From Acridotheres tristis (lineage: Eukaryota > Chordata > Aves > Passeriformes > Sturnidae): 64,000 nucleotides of DNA. Below are positions 1 through 11,099 of this stretch, in pieces. The notes under the pieces were generated by a model. The model had not been told where the DNA came from. It saw only the letters and a program-made list of their open reading frames with translations, and did no database searches. The stretch covers positions 3,175,001 through 3,239,000 of the forward strand of contig CM072908.1 of the NCBI GenBank assembly GCA_037013685.1, given 5' to 3'. The position numbers and the translations under genes are program-made. Position 1 is the stretch's first letter. Every line of letters starts with the position of its first letter.

Positions 1-126
1 TTTAGGGACATTAAACACTCTTCTGGTGCAGTTTCCTTTGTGCCCAGGGTGTCTTTGTAGTCTGGAGCTGCCCTCCTGGAGCAGCTCAAGTGCCCCCTTC
101 AGCCTCTCCATGGCCAAACTGGCAAT
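1..126 (-). CDS. Possible internal exon of a minus-strand gene (partial, runs off the window)
   Basis: Seen: read on the minus strand, a good 3' splice site (TTCTTCCCTTCAG, + strand 127-139) precedes position 126. From there 42 codons stay open to the window edge, while the other two frames stop within about 13 codons. The peptide begins IASLAMERLKGALELLQEGS, amphipathic and Leu/Ala/Glu-rich, and could be a helical-repeat (TPR-like) segment, although the spacing to the later Pro is not canonical. Known: in human the genes on the 5' side of PRDM16 include ACTRT2 and TTC34, and I recall TTC34 as being on the strand opposite PRDM16. Inference: this could be a TTC34 exon. No similarity could be tested, and an open frame this short can occur by chance. 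Confidence 0.33.
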   Translation of the reverse strand, partial: MASLAMERLKGALELLQEGSSRLQRHPGHKGNCTRRVFNVPK

Positions 127-3100
127 CTGAAGGGAAGAACCTTGTCAAAGTCTGCCCATTCTATTTTTTTTTTTTTTTAAATTTTTTGGAGTGGTCACCT
201 TCTAGCAGCTTCTCTTCTGCTAACCCCCAGTTAGCAAAGCATTTACAGTTAGGATGGGTTTTACATGAGCCCAGGTCCCTCCTTTGTGTGGTTTCTCGAC
301 TTTTTTGCTTCTAGCTGACAGCACTTCACAGAAAATGCTCATTTTTAAGTCTCTAAAAGTAACTTTTGACATTGGCTTGCTCTGTTTCTGTGCTTCTTAG
401 ACACCACATTTCATGACATGTCAATTAACCATGTTTGAGAGGCTTTTGTTCTCCAAAAGTGTGATCATCTACCCAGAAAAATCCTTTGTCCCTGCTGTGA
501 CAAGACAAGGAAATCACATTTTTCATCGTGTTATTGTGATAAAAGCGCTCACTCATAAAATATCTCAAAGTGGTGATGGCAGACAAGTGGCTCAATTCAC
601 ACTTGTGACAATGGGGTCCCTGTCAGCAGAAGTTTGCATAAGTTCCTGGTCTCAGGGTGAGAATTTCAGCTCCAAATCATTTCATACAATTAATTTGGAC
701 ATTATTTGGGACATCTCTTCCTTACAGGGATTATTCCACTCGTTATTCCTGGTATCCCCAATTCCTTGGCAGAGCATGGGGTGTGAGTACAAGAGCAAGA
801 AACTGGAATTTCCCCCTGGAGATGGGCTCGTTCATTGATTTGTTTTTGCAATTTTCATCGACCATCACTCCCCTCTGGCCACAATGTGGTTCAGAATCAC
901 CATTTCTGTTGGTATTTTGTTTTTTTACAGAAACCTGTTGGTTTGAGAGTCCTACTCCAGCCTGCAGGAGAATTTCAAAGGGCCACTGAGTCGTGGCTGT
1001 GGCACTGAGAGCTGGTGGCCACAACCTGCTCTGTGAGCCACCTTGGGCCCAGGAGGGGAATTTCTGTACTGATTTCAGTGCCTTATATTTATATTTATAT
1101 AAATTATATTTATATTTATGTCACATTTATGTCTGTGGATGCCTTTAGGCCCAGACTGGGCCTTGCTTGGTGATTTCAGTGTCCCTTTGAAGGACAAAGT
1201 TGGTGGCACAGGCACAGGATGTGCCAACCCCAATTTGGGTGTCTTATCCTCCCCCTGGCCCCATCTCTAGAGGTTTTTTCAGCGAGGTCAGTGATGTTTT
1301 TGTGATTCTGCAACCTGAAAAAGGTGTTGTGCATCCCTCCAGCTCTGAGGGCAGAGCTCTGGGCTCCTTCCTTTGCTCCAGGGTGATTTCACTCTGCTGG
1401 AAACCCCCCAAAATAAAGATGATTTCTAACACTAAACCAGCTCAGCTGCACTTTTGCCTTTGTGCCGTTGTTTTAAATAGGAATAAAGCCGTGGCCTCAG
1501 TGATGGAGAGCTGAGCAGCAGACCCCCAGGTTCCCTGGCTGTGTGTGTGATTCCCAGTGCTGATCTCTGGCCCCTAGATGATGCTGTTCATCTGTCAGGG
1601 AGCCTTCTCCCAGCACAGCATCCCAGTGAGCCTCTGACAACAACTGCAGGGCTCTGGGGATGCTGCAGCGTGGCAGGAGTTCTGTCAGAACTGACAATTA
1701 CGTTTTGTCTCGCAAGAAAATGAGAGTGGAGAGAGGTGGCTGTGAAAGTGTCACACTGGAGTGGCCCTGACACACAAATATAGGCCCTCTGAGGGGTTTT
1801 ATGTGGGTTTTTAACCTTTTAGCCCATTAAAGTGAGTCCTAATGAAGAGCACGGTGTGGGCTGGGCCTGCCTGGGGAACACAGAGCTCCTGCTCTTTAAA
1901 ATGTGTCCCAACAGACTGAACTCCCTGGAGCTTTGATTGACCACACCACGTCCAACATCACCATTTTCTACATATGAATCTGTGGCTGTCTCTAGGGATT
2001 TCTCTGGCACCAATAAAGAGGCATCAGGGAGGGGCTGGGTGACTCTCACCAAGCTCCAGGAGCATTCCCAGCCTGTCCCTGCATGGAGCACCCCAAGTTT
2101 CCCCATGATCCTCGTGCCCTTTGGGCTCTGAAGTGTGATCCTGTTTGTGGGGGTGTTCATGAGATGCTTTGGGACTTTTCCCTCCCTTCTCACCTGCAGA
2201 GCTCAATTCCACACCCCTTAGACTCAAGTGGAGAGTGATAGATTATAAAGGGAACCTATTGGTGCCACAGCTACTTAACAGGATTTTCCAAAGCACTTGT
2301 GTGTCTAATTCCCATTGATTTTCCATGAGTGAATTGGCCTCCACTTCCAGGACATGATTCTCAATCATTCCCTTGTTTTTACAACCCCCACAACATCAGC
2401 AAACTCAATTTTACTGAAGGGATGGTCCAAGGGAGAGCTCAGCTTTGAAAAATTCTTGCATTATTTTTTAATGGCGAGCTAAAAAAATTTGAGAATCCTC
2501 TCCTTGCCTTCTGGAACAATGTTGAGAAATTTAGGGCTTGACTCAAGTACTCATCTGCTCCCACTGAGAGAGGCTTGTTCTGCCCATGGTCAAGCTGATC
2601 TGAGGTGGAACTGAAGGAATTTTAAGGGTTTTTCACCCCAGGAGGACTCGGCTGAGAGCATTTCCTGACTCTTTGCTCTCTCCCCTTCCATGTGCACCAA
2701 GCTGTCAAACTTCTCTCCTTTGTTTGGATGTCAATGATTTCCTTGATGACAAGATAATCCAAATTACCTCTTTATTGCCCTGTAAAATCAAGGTAGGGGA
2801 GGAGCACACTCAGGGATTTTGGGCTGTTCCAGAGCTCTGGCAGCAGGTTTTGAAGTATTTCTCCTCCCACTCCTCATTTTTTGGGAAGGCTCTGGGGCTG
2901 TGGGTGCTGGAATAAAAACTCTTCAGCAAGTGCAATGTGCAAATTTTGAAAAAAAAAAAAAAAAAAAAAGAAAGAGAGAAAATATTAAACATGTGGTTTG
3001 TGTTTCAAAACCCGGGAAATATTATGAAAGCAATAAACTATCCGTGCTGCAGGGGCTGTGCCTCTGTGAGTACACACACTCGGATTTGGTTACGTGTCAC

Positions 3101-3417
3101 TCTCCAGCCTCATTCCAGGAGAGCCAGACCTGGGCTCAGCGAGGAAGGTGAGGAGCAGCAGGGCTGGGAGGTGACAAACACCTCCCTCCCTCCATGGGGC
3201 TTGTCCTGGGCTTCTGAAGCTGTTCCTGCACTGGGGAGCCTCGGGCCAGGGTGGTGAATAAATAAATGTTCAGGGAGCAGAGGTGTCCTCTGAGCTCTGT
3301 GATGCTCATCATTAGCCATGGGCATGTGGCTCACCTTGTCTCCTCCTGGGAATTAGATATTTTGGCCCATTTATCCACCCAGACAGACACTCAGTGGCCT
3401 GAGGGATGGAAAACAGC
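127..3417. other. Intergenic, no gene seen
   Basis: Unique-looking non-coding sequence. It contains a poly-T run (about 164-178), an AT-rich TTTATAT tract (about 1084-1128) and a poly-A run (2950-2969) with no recognisable retrogene beside it. The open frames here are short, overlap on both strands and show no family motif. Confidence 0.6.
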
Positions 3418-3545
3418 CTGGAATCCTGGAATCCTGGAATCCTGGGGTGGTTTGGGTTGGAAGTGGCCTTAAAGCTCATCTGCCATGGGCAGGGACACCT
3501 TCCACTACCCCAGATTGCTCCAAGCCCAGCCTGGCCTTGGAGAAG
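3418..3545 (-). mobile_element. CR1 LINE fragment, 3' end, minus orientation
   Basis: The block GGTTTGGGTTGGAAGTGGCC followed by 'CATGGGCAGGGACACCTTCC' is the reverse complement of the CR1 3' end. It is preceded by three to four tandem copies of the octamer TGGAATCC at 3418-3446, which corresponds to the short octamer repeat that closes CR1 elements. Only the last 100 or so bases remain, as expected for a 5'-truncated insertion. Confidence 0.85.
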
Positions 3546-6500
3546 GAATTGTGGAGCATCAGGGAATGGTTCAGGAAGAAATAATTCCCTCCTAAGGTTC
3601 CCAGCAGCTATTGGAACAGGCTGAGGACATTGGCAATGGGATTCCTGTGCTGTTGTGGCTTCAAGTTCAATCCAAGCTCCAGTTAAACAAATCATTGTTT
3701 GGGGAGCATGGACACTTCATTTTTTTAATAGCCTGTGACCTGCAATAGAATTTAGGTTGGGTGTTAATGACCAAAGGTTTTGCAAGTAATTAAATTTGTG
3801 GAAAGAGCTGTCCCTGAGAGGCTGGGAGTGTTCCTGAGAACAGGCTGGTGCCTGTGTGGTGCTGGAGTCTTAAACTTGAGCAAGAGAACTGTGAGGAATG
3901 GGGATGGGGCTGAGACTCATCAGTCCAGGTGGATTTTTTAATCTACATCATGAGTTACACACACTGCTGTGGTTGTTTCATGAATTTGGTAATAAAATGC
4001 TATAAAATTATAAATATAACTCTCTAGGGTTTTTTTTTTTCTTTGGGCAAAATAAATGACATGAGTACAAAAGAGATGAGATGTAACTCACATCACAGGA
4101 AATGGGTTTTTTTTATTTTCAGGTTGGGAATTTCAGGTTTAAATTTCAGGTTGAGAATCTCATGTGCAAATTATCCATTAAGTTACTCACACTTTACAAA
4201 CAGAAGGCATGGGCCACGTGTATGTTGTAGGCTACTCCTAAAATGTGAATATGTGCATCGTTTTAGGGTCTGTGCCCAAGTCATGGAGATTCTTCTTGTT
4301 ATCTTGCAACCATTCTGGGTTTTTGTGAAATTTTTCTCCTCTCTATCTAAGCTTTTGTGCCATCCTTCAGGAACCTGAGAGGCCCCAGCATTTCTCTTCC
4401 ATTATGGTGGCCACAGTTCAAAAGGAGACATCACAAATAAAATAAAATCGACTGTAAGTTCTGCCCAACATCTCAGCTCCTGGCAGAGTCCTACAGGGGA
4501 TCTTTGCTGGCTGAGGCACTGCTGAATTATCTGAGAAGTGCTTTGAGCAGGAGTTCTTCATTGTTGGACCTTCTTAGCAGGCTTTCCTCCAACAATGAGC
4601 ATTCACCTTTGAGAAGGAGGAGGGTTTGCATCTGTTCTTGAGCCCAGGCAGGTGGCTGTGCCCTGCCACCCCTCCCAGTGGGCAGGAGGGAGACTGGGAC
4701 TTACACTGGGCTGGTTCTTGTCTCTGCCTGTGAGGAGTTCCCAGCAAGAAGAGACACATTAAGGTTGCAAAGTAAGAAGAAAATATTGTATATTTAATAT
4801 TTTTTTTTAGCCAGAAGAAGGGATGGGGAAAGGCTGTAAATGCACAAACTCTGCATTTACAATGCTTTGTGTTGCAGCTTTGCATGGGAGGTTACCTACT
4901 GTGCACTGTGTCTTTAAAACACTAATGGGCCCTCTGAAAAAAGAAAAAACACCAAAAAAAACCCCAGCAAACCCATGACAGTCCACCAGCAACTAGCACA
5001 CTAACAGGTTCTCATCTGACACCAGTAGGGAACCGAAGATATTTTATTATTTGGAAACTCCATATAGGGAAAGCCAGCCTTGAATCTGTCATTACTCCAA
5101 GAACCACACCTCCCCTGGGAGTTAATTATTTTCTTAAAATGCAACTTGTACTGTTAGTTTAAAACATTCCAACTGTGTTCGCACTCTTTAAATCTTCTGT
5201 AAACCTTAGAGTTTAAATCACTTGCAGATAAGAGTAATTCTATTAGAAAAAAAAGGTTTGGTGGAAGGGGAAAGAGAGGGAAATAAAAGGGCATTGATAG
5301 AAGCGTCCTTTGGGTGCCCATTGCCCTGTCACCTTTAGAACTTGGCAGGAGCTGCAGCCCACAGTAACTTTATAGGTCCTGGCACAGAATGAAACAAAAT
5401 AGGTGCATGCCACATTTTCCTTCCAAAAGAACGCCAGGCAGAGACTTACCCCCTTTGTGAGGGGCTGAGTATCAGAGAGCTCGGTTAGATTGAAAAAAAA
5501 AAAATAAACTAATGGTTAGTGGGGCTGACAGGTCAGAGCCTTTGCTGGGCTTCTATTTTGAAGGAAGGCATTGGGCAAAGGGCTGTGTCTGGCTGGGATC
5601 ACGTTTGGGAAGGCAGGGGTGGGAGAGGTGTTTAAATACAGGGCGCTGCTGCGATGTTTGGGCACCTCAGCTCCTCTTGCTTTGGCTCCTTTCTCTGCTT
5701 TCATGGCAATTCTGGGGCATTACAAGGAGAAAAAAAAAAAAAAAGAGAAAAGAAAAGAGCTCCTTGCTGTGGGTTTGCCACGAGTGAGGCAGGAAGAGGG
5801 TGATGTGTCGTTTTTGGAACTGCCTGGGCAATCCTTCGTATGCTGTGTTGGCTGGGCTCCGAGGACTGAGGGTAATTCAGTGGTTCCAGAGCTTGGCTTC
5901 TCCTTCTCCTCCGTGCCCTCCCCAGCCCCTTTCTCCCTGTAATTTGTTTGGGCTGAAAATCAGCTTCCCAAATTCTTTAAGGGCTGTTTGTCTTTTTTTA
6001 ACCAGTTTGCTTTTGCAGGAGTGTCTTGGCTGAGCTGGGGTTTCGCTCGGGGTTGTGCCAAGCACCCCCCGGCTGTGGGAGCTGTTTGGGAAGGAAGAGG
6101 AGTGAGGAAGGGCAAAGAACCCTCACTGATGATGCTGTGTGACACTGGCTGTGACTTTGGGGACACCTCTGCTCTGTGGGGATGCTCAGAGACATCACTG
6201 GCCCTGCTGGGGGACAGATACCAGTGCTGAAAATCCTGTGCCTTCTGAGAGTGTCTGAATGTTGCTGTCACCCATTAAATAATAAAAGCTGTTGTTTTGT
6301 AAAGCAACTCCCACCCTCCCCTCCAAAGACATTCTGTATTTAAGGGGCTGTTAAACTTGGAAATACCCTAAAATCGGAATTGTCCCCCAGCCTTTCACTC
6401 AGTCCAAGGGCCTTGATAAATGGAACCCCAATTCTCACTAAATAGGATTTCTGCAGCTGAGAGCACTGCAGAGGAATCTTCTCCTCTCAAGCCCTCAAAC

Positions 6501-8004
6501 CCTCAGCTTCACAGGAGTTCACTGATTATTTGGTACCTGCTGGAGCACATCTGGCTCAGAGACCCCAAATGTGAGGCCTTACCCCAACAAAACCCTGATT
6601 TGAGTGTCTTCAGTAGCAAACCAAACCCCAGAGTGCTGGGGTTTGTCCCAGTGAGCTGAAGAACAAACAGGCTCTGATTTTTAGTTCAGGAACTTCTGAA
6701 AAGAAACACCCATGATGCAGGACAGGAATTTGCCAGATGCTTCCACTTTGCTTTAGTGAGGGTCTTTAGGGGTATCCCTAACCCAGAGCAGAGGATGTGA
6801 CAGAATTCTGGACAGTTCTGTGCACTGTGAGGTCACCAGGGTGCAGAGGATGGGGATGAAGGATGAAGGTTCCTCCCCATGAATGGATCCTCTCTCCCAT
6901 CCCTGTGTAGGTCAGTGCTGGCCTCACCCCAGGGCTGCTCCTCACTGATGTCTCATCCTAATTATTTATGAAGGAACCTGAGGTTTGATGCCCCATTCCC
7001 TGGGCTCTGCTGGCAGCTCTGGGCCAGATTTTTTTTTTTTTTTTTAATTGTGCACCAGGGCTCTGTTCTTGGCTGGGGGATGTGCTGGGAGCTGAGCTGC
7101 TCTCAGGGTGACACATTTGGAGGGGCTGTGCAGGTGGGACACCCATCTTTGGGCACCTGGAAGAAAGCAGAGCACAGGCAGAAGCCACGATCCCCTCTCC
7201 CAGCTTTGTTTGCATCCTCTCCCTTCTTTCCTGATTTTTTCAAGTGCCCAAGGTGCTCCATGTCACCCAAATCCCCTGCCTGCCCCACCACAGGCAGGCA
7301 GGGAGCTGATGGAATCACATCCCTTCATCTGAGTTCTTCTATCCTGTAGAAGTCACAGCAGTAATATAAGCAAGGAAAGAATTATTCTTCTCCCCAAAAC
7401 CAGCCTTGAATGAAAATTCTTGCCCATAGGTTCAATCAGAACAGATCAAGGATGTCTTCTGGAGGGTTTTGTGACTTTCTCTGGTCCTCTTCAGGCAAGT
7501 AAAACACTTCTACAAAAGGAATCCAAAATAAGGCACCGAAGAGTCTTTACAGAGATAACTATCAGAGGAGGAAGCACTTCTGATTATGTTTTTAGGCAGA
7601 ATAAACCTGTATAAAAGACACATTTCCCCTTAAAGCTGAACTGTGTGTAATGAGACACAGGAGCCCAGTGAAAATAATGAGCTGTTAAAGAAATAAACAG
7701 TTAAAATAATAACAAAAGGCTAAACAGCTTTGGAAAGACCAAAAAAAAAGAAAAAAAAAAAAAGGGCAAATGTGATATAAAGACAGAGTTCCTTGCTTAC
7801 AGAGAGAAAGGTGATCTGCTTGAAGTGCACAAACATGAGAAGCCCTGGGTAATGTCGCTGCTGTTTGCACAGTTTACCCAGACTGGCTAAAATATCCTAT
7901 TAATAATAATAATTTGCATTCAGACCTTGGAAATACTTGGCAAAGCCAAAATCTCTCTTTCAGGGCTCCCTTGGAATGAAAGTGATTCCCTCTGGCTGAT
8001 GCTC
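3546..8004. other. Intergenic, no gene seen
   Basis: Mixed AT-rich and moderate-GC unique sequence with homopolymer runs (for example poly-A at about 5731-5745, poly-T at about 7029-7045 and A-rich 7741-7764). No coding exon, RNA gene or full transposon could be supported on either strand. Confidence 0.55.
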
Positions 8005-8205
8005 AGCCTTGTCTCTGCTCCCCAGGGTACTGATGGGACAAGGAAAAAACAGCTTTGAGTTTGGCCAGGGGAGGTTCAGGTTGGATTTTAGGATAAAATT
8101 CTTCACTTTAAGAGTGGTTAAACACTGGAACAGCTTCCCCAGGGAAGTGCTGGAGTCACTATCCCTGAGATTGTTCAAAAAGTGTGTGGAGGGAGCTCTC
8201 CACTG
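8005..8205 (+). mobile_element. CR1 LINE fragment, plus orientation
   Basis: Reads as the CR1 3' region in sense: 'GGGGAGGTTCAGGTTGGATT', then a run matching AAAATTCTTCACTTTAAGAG, then 'GTGGTTAAACACTGGAACAG', then the TTCAAAAAGTGTGTGGA block. The terminal octamer repeat is missing, so the copy is truncated at both ends. Confidence 0.85.
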
Positions 8206-8641
8206 GATACTGCCTGCTCCTTTCTTCTCATACAGTAAAAATTTGCCCACTGACATTAATTCCTATCCCAGCTTCAAGGGAATTTCTCATCCTACTGGAG
8301 CATAAAACAAGGAGTAATTAGTTTTAATGTATCTAAAGCCTCTTCAACAGAGAAGAAAAATCTCATACCCTTGGTTCTCCTTGGTGGGACTAAGCCTCAT
8401 TAAGGTCCTTGAAGTTGGAAAAAAAAAAACCCAGAGAAAAAGAAATGTGCTTTGTATGAGGGTGAGAAATCCCTTTCTGCTTTATTTTACCTTTCTCATT
8501 TTTCTCTTTTTGGGGGGCATTTTGGTCTCTCTGAGTGTTCTCCCTTCAGAACACCAATGATGCAGAGAAAAGCTGGGGGTGATTTGAAGAGCAGAGATAT
8601 CACAGCAGTGACTGAGTGCCAGGGACTTGTCCTGGGAGATG

Positions 8642-9490
8642 GGGAGGAAAGGTTTGTGGAGTTGAGGGAGAGAAGATGGATAAAAAAGGTTTGTGGAGTT
8701 GGGGGAAAAGAAGGGTGAAAGCTTGTGCAGTTAGGGGCAAGAGAGAAAAAAAGGCTTATGGAGCTTAGGGGGAAAATATGGGGGAAAAGCCTTGTGAGGT
8801 TAGGGGGGAAAAGATGGGAATAAAGGCTTGTGGAGGTGGGAGGAAGAGATGGAAAAAGAGATTTGTGGAACTGGAGGAAAGAGAGCTTGTTGAGCTGGAG
8901 GGGAAGAGATGGAAAAAAGAGGTGTGGAATTGGGGGAAAGAGGTGGAAAAAAGGCTTTTGGATTTGAGTGGAAGAGATAGAAAAAAGGTTTGTGGAGCTG
9001 GGAGAAAATAATGGGGAAAAGCCTTGTGGATCTGCAGAGAAAGATGGGGGGAAAAAAGGTTTGTGAAGCTGAGAGGAAGAGATGAAGAAAAGGCTTGTGG
9101 AATTTGGGGAGAGAAAAAGAGGCTTTTGGGGCTGGAGGGAAAAATATGGAGAAAAAAAACCTTGTGGAGCTGAGGGGATGGAGATGGAATAAAAGGCTTG
9201 TGGAATTAGGAGGAAGGGATGGGGAAAGGCTCGTGGAATTTGGGGAAAGAGATAAATAAAGGCTGTGGATCTGGGGAAAGAGATGGGAAAAGGCTTGTGG
9301 AGCTAGAGGGATAGAGATGGAAAAAAAACCACTTGTGGGATTGAGGGGAAAGAGCTGGGGAAAAGCTTTGTGCATCTAGGGAAAATGGAAGGAAAAGAGC
9401 TTGTGGGGCTGGGGGGAAAAATATGGGGGAAAAGGGCTTGTGGGGCTGGGGGGAAAGAGATGGAGAAGAGCCCTGTGGGGTTGGGAGAAG
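8642..9490. repeat. Purine-rich minisatellite, about 30-35 bp unit
   Basis: About 850 bp of degenerate tandem units built on GGGGAAAGAGATGGAAAAAA followed by GGCTTGTGGAGCTG, roughly 25 copies. The + strand is overwhelmingly purine. Both strands stay open over long stretches, which gives spurious reading frames such as a Ser/Pro/Phe-rich minus-strand peptide over 8800-9375. Unit length varies, so no constant coding period exists. Confidence 0.9.
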
Positions 9491-10625
9491 GTGCCTTTAG
9501 CACTCAGGAGAACAAAGCCTCAGCTCCTGGTGCCTGGAGCAGACAGGTTGGTGAGCTCTGGCCCTTGGAAAGAGTGAATTTTGTGCTGGATGGAAGATGG
9601 GTGACCAGGAATAGGAGCCTCAACACCATCTGTATGAGGCCTGGACCTGGACAATGGGGTCTGCCTCCTGTTTTTACCATGAAAAGATCTTATTCTTCAG
9701 ACCTTACAGGCGTCTTCAAGACTTTTCAGATAGGGTGGCTAAAAAAAAAATGTCAGAGTATTTTAGGAAAAGACAAGAAAAAAACCTTTATTTTGTCCTG
9801 CTTAGAGACTGATTATTTCTTCATCATTCTTGTTAAAGTTTTTTTCACATAAAACAAGGCACTTTTCTCTGCTTGCTGGGGCCATGTGTTCTAACACTCG
9901 AGAGAAGAGACAACAGGATTGGCTGAGGGGGAGTTTAGGACGTGGCCAACATCCCCAGAGCCTTTCTGAGGAGGTGAGGCATCCAGGGAAGTCCAGCCCT
10001 GTGCCAGTTTTCGTTGGCCACGTCTGCAGAAACCTTAAGTTCTATTTTTCACCTTGCATTTGCTTGTTTTTGTTTCTTTTCCCCTCCTGGTTCACTTCCA
10101 GGACTGCTGAGTGTACAAGGATGCAAGTAAAGGGACATTCTCTGTTGCCTAAATTGTGTCAGTTGGAAAGCTTTAAAAGTTAATATTTACATGAAATGAT
10201 CTCCAATTCATCTTGCTCGATGCCTGTTTGTTTAACATATTTAGGTGATGGCTGCATTTGTTTTTTTAAACTATTTGCACGTTAAGGTACTTAAATTCTA
10301 ACAAACCCCATCTTTCTCTGAGCCCTTATCACAATTGTTAAAGATTTTTTCATTAGTTCTATAATTGCACCTTTTAAAAACATGTTTGGGTATTTTTCAT
10401 TTCAGGACAAAAAGCAACACTTTAACATAAAAGTCCTTTAGAGTGTGGAAAAAAATCAAACTTTTTGCTGAATTTTAGGTGTTTTGATGGGTTTCACAAT
10501 AAAACACATTTCAGATGCTCCTGAAAGTGTGGGGAAATTGAATTCCAGAGGTGAGTTCTTCAACCTGCAGAGATCAGTGCAGAATCAGTGGTTTTACCAA
10601 TGCACAGCCCAAGCCAAAGGTGTCC
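9491..10625. other. Intergenic, AT-rich, no gene seen
   Basis: Unique sequence that becomes strongly AT-rich from about 10160 to 10540. No coding feature or known mobile element is recognisable. Confidence 0.5.
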
Positions 10626-10639
10626 CCTGTGGGTTTGAT

Positions 10640-11070
10640 GAACAAATTTGAATTCCTGGGGAGCTCTGCAGGTCTGGGTGCTCTGAATTTTGGGGGAATT
10701 CTGAAGGTCTGATGTGCTGAATTCCTGGGGGGCTCTGCAGGATTGAATTTGCTGAATTCGTGGGGATCTCTGCAGGTCTGAGTGTGCAGAATTTTGGGGG
10801 AGCTCTGCAGGTCTGAGTGTGCCGAATTTTGGGGAGCTCTGCAGGTCTGAATGTGTAGAATTTTGGGGGAGCTCTGCAGGTCTGAGTGTGCCGAATTTTG
10901 GGGGAGCTCTGCAGGTCTGGGTGTGCAGAATTTTGGGGAGCTCTGCAGGTCTGAGTGTGCCGAATTTTGGGGGAGCTCTGCAGGTCTGAGTGTGCAGAAT
11001 TTTGGGGAGCTCTGCAGGTCTGAGTGTGCAGAATTTTGGGGGAGCTCTGCAGGTCTGGGTTGGCTCCATG
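10640..11070. repeat. Minisatellite, 34-35 bp unit
   Basis: About 12 tandem units of GAGCTCTGCAGGTCTGAGTG plus TGC(A/C)GAATTTTGGGG. The number of Gs at the junction alternates between units and changes the period between 34 and 35 bp. The first units (about 10640-10770) are more diverged than the last. Each unit carries the palindrome GAGCTC. Reading frames on both strands are open through the array and encode only repeat-derived peptides, so I do not call a gene. Confidence 0.92.
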
Positions 11071-11099
11071 AGCTTCCTCCACAAGGGAGGTGAGAGGTT

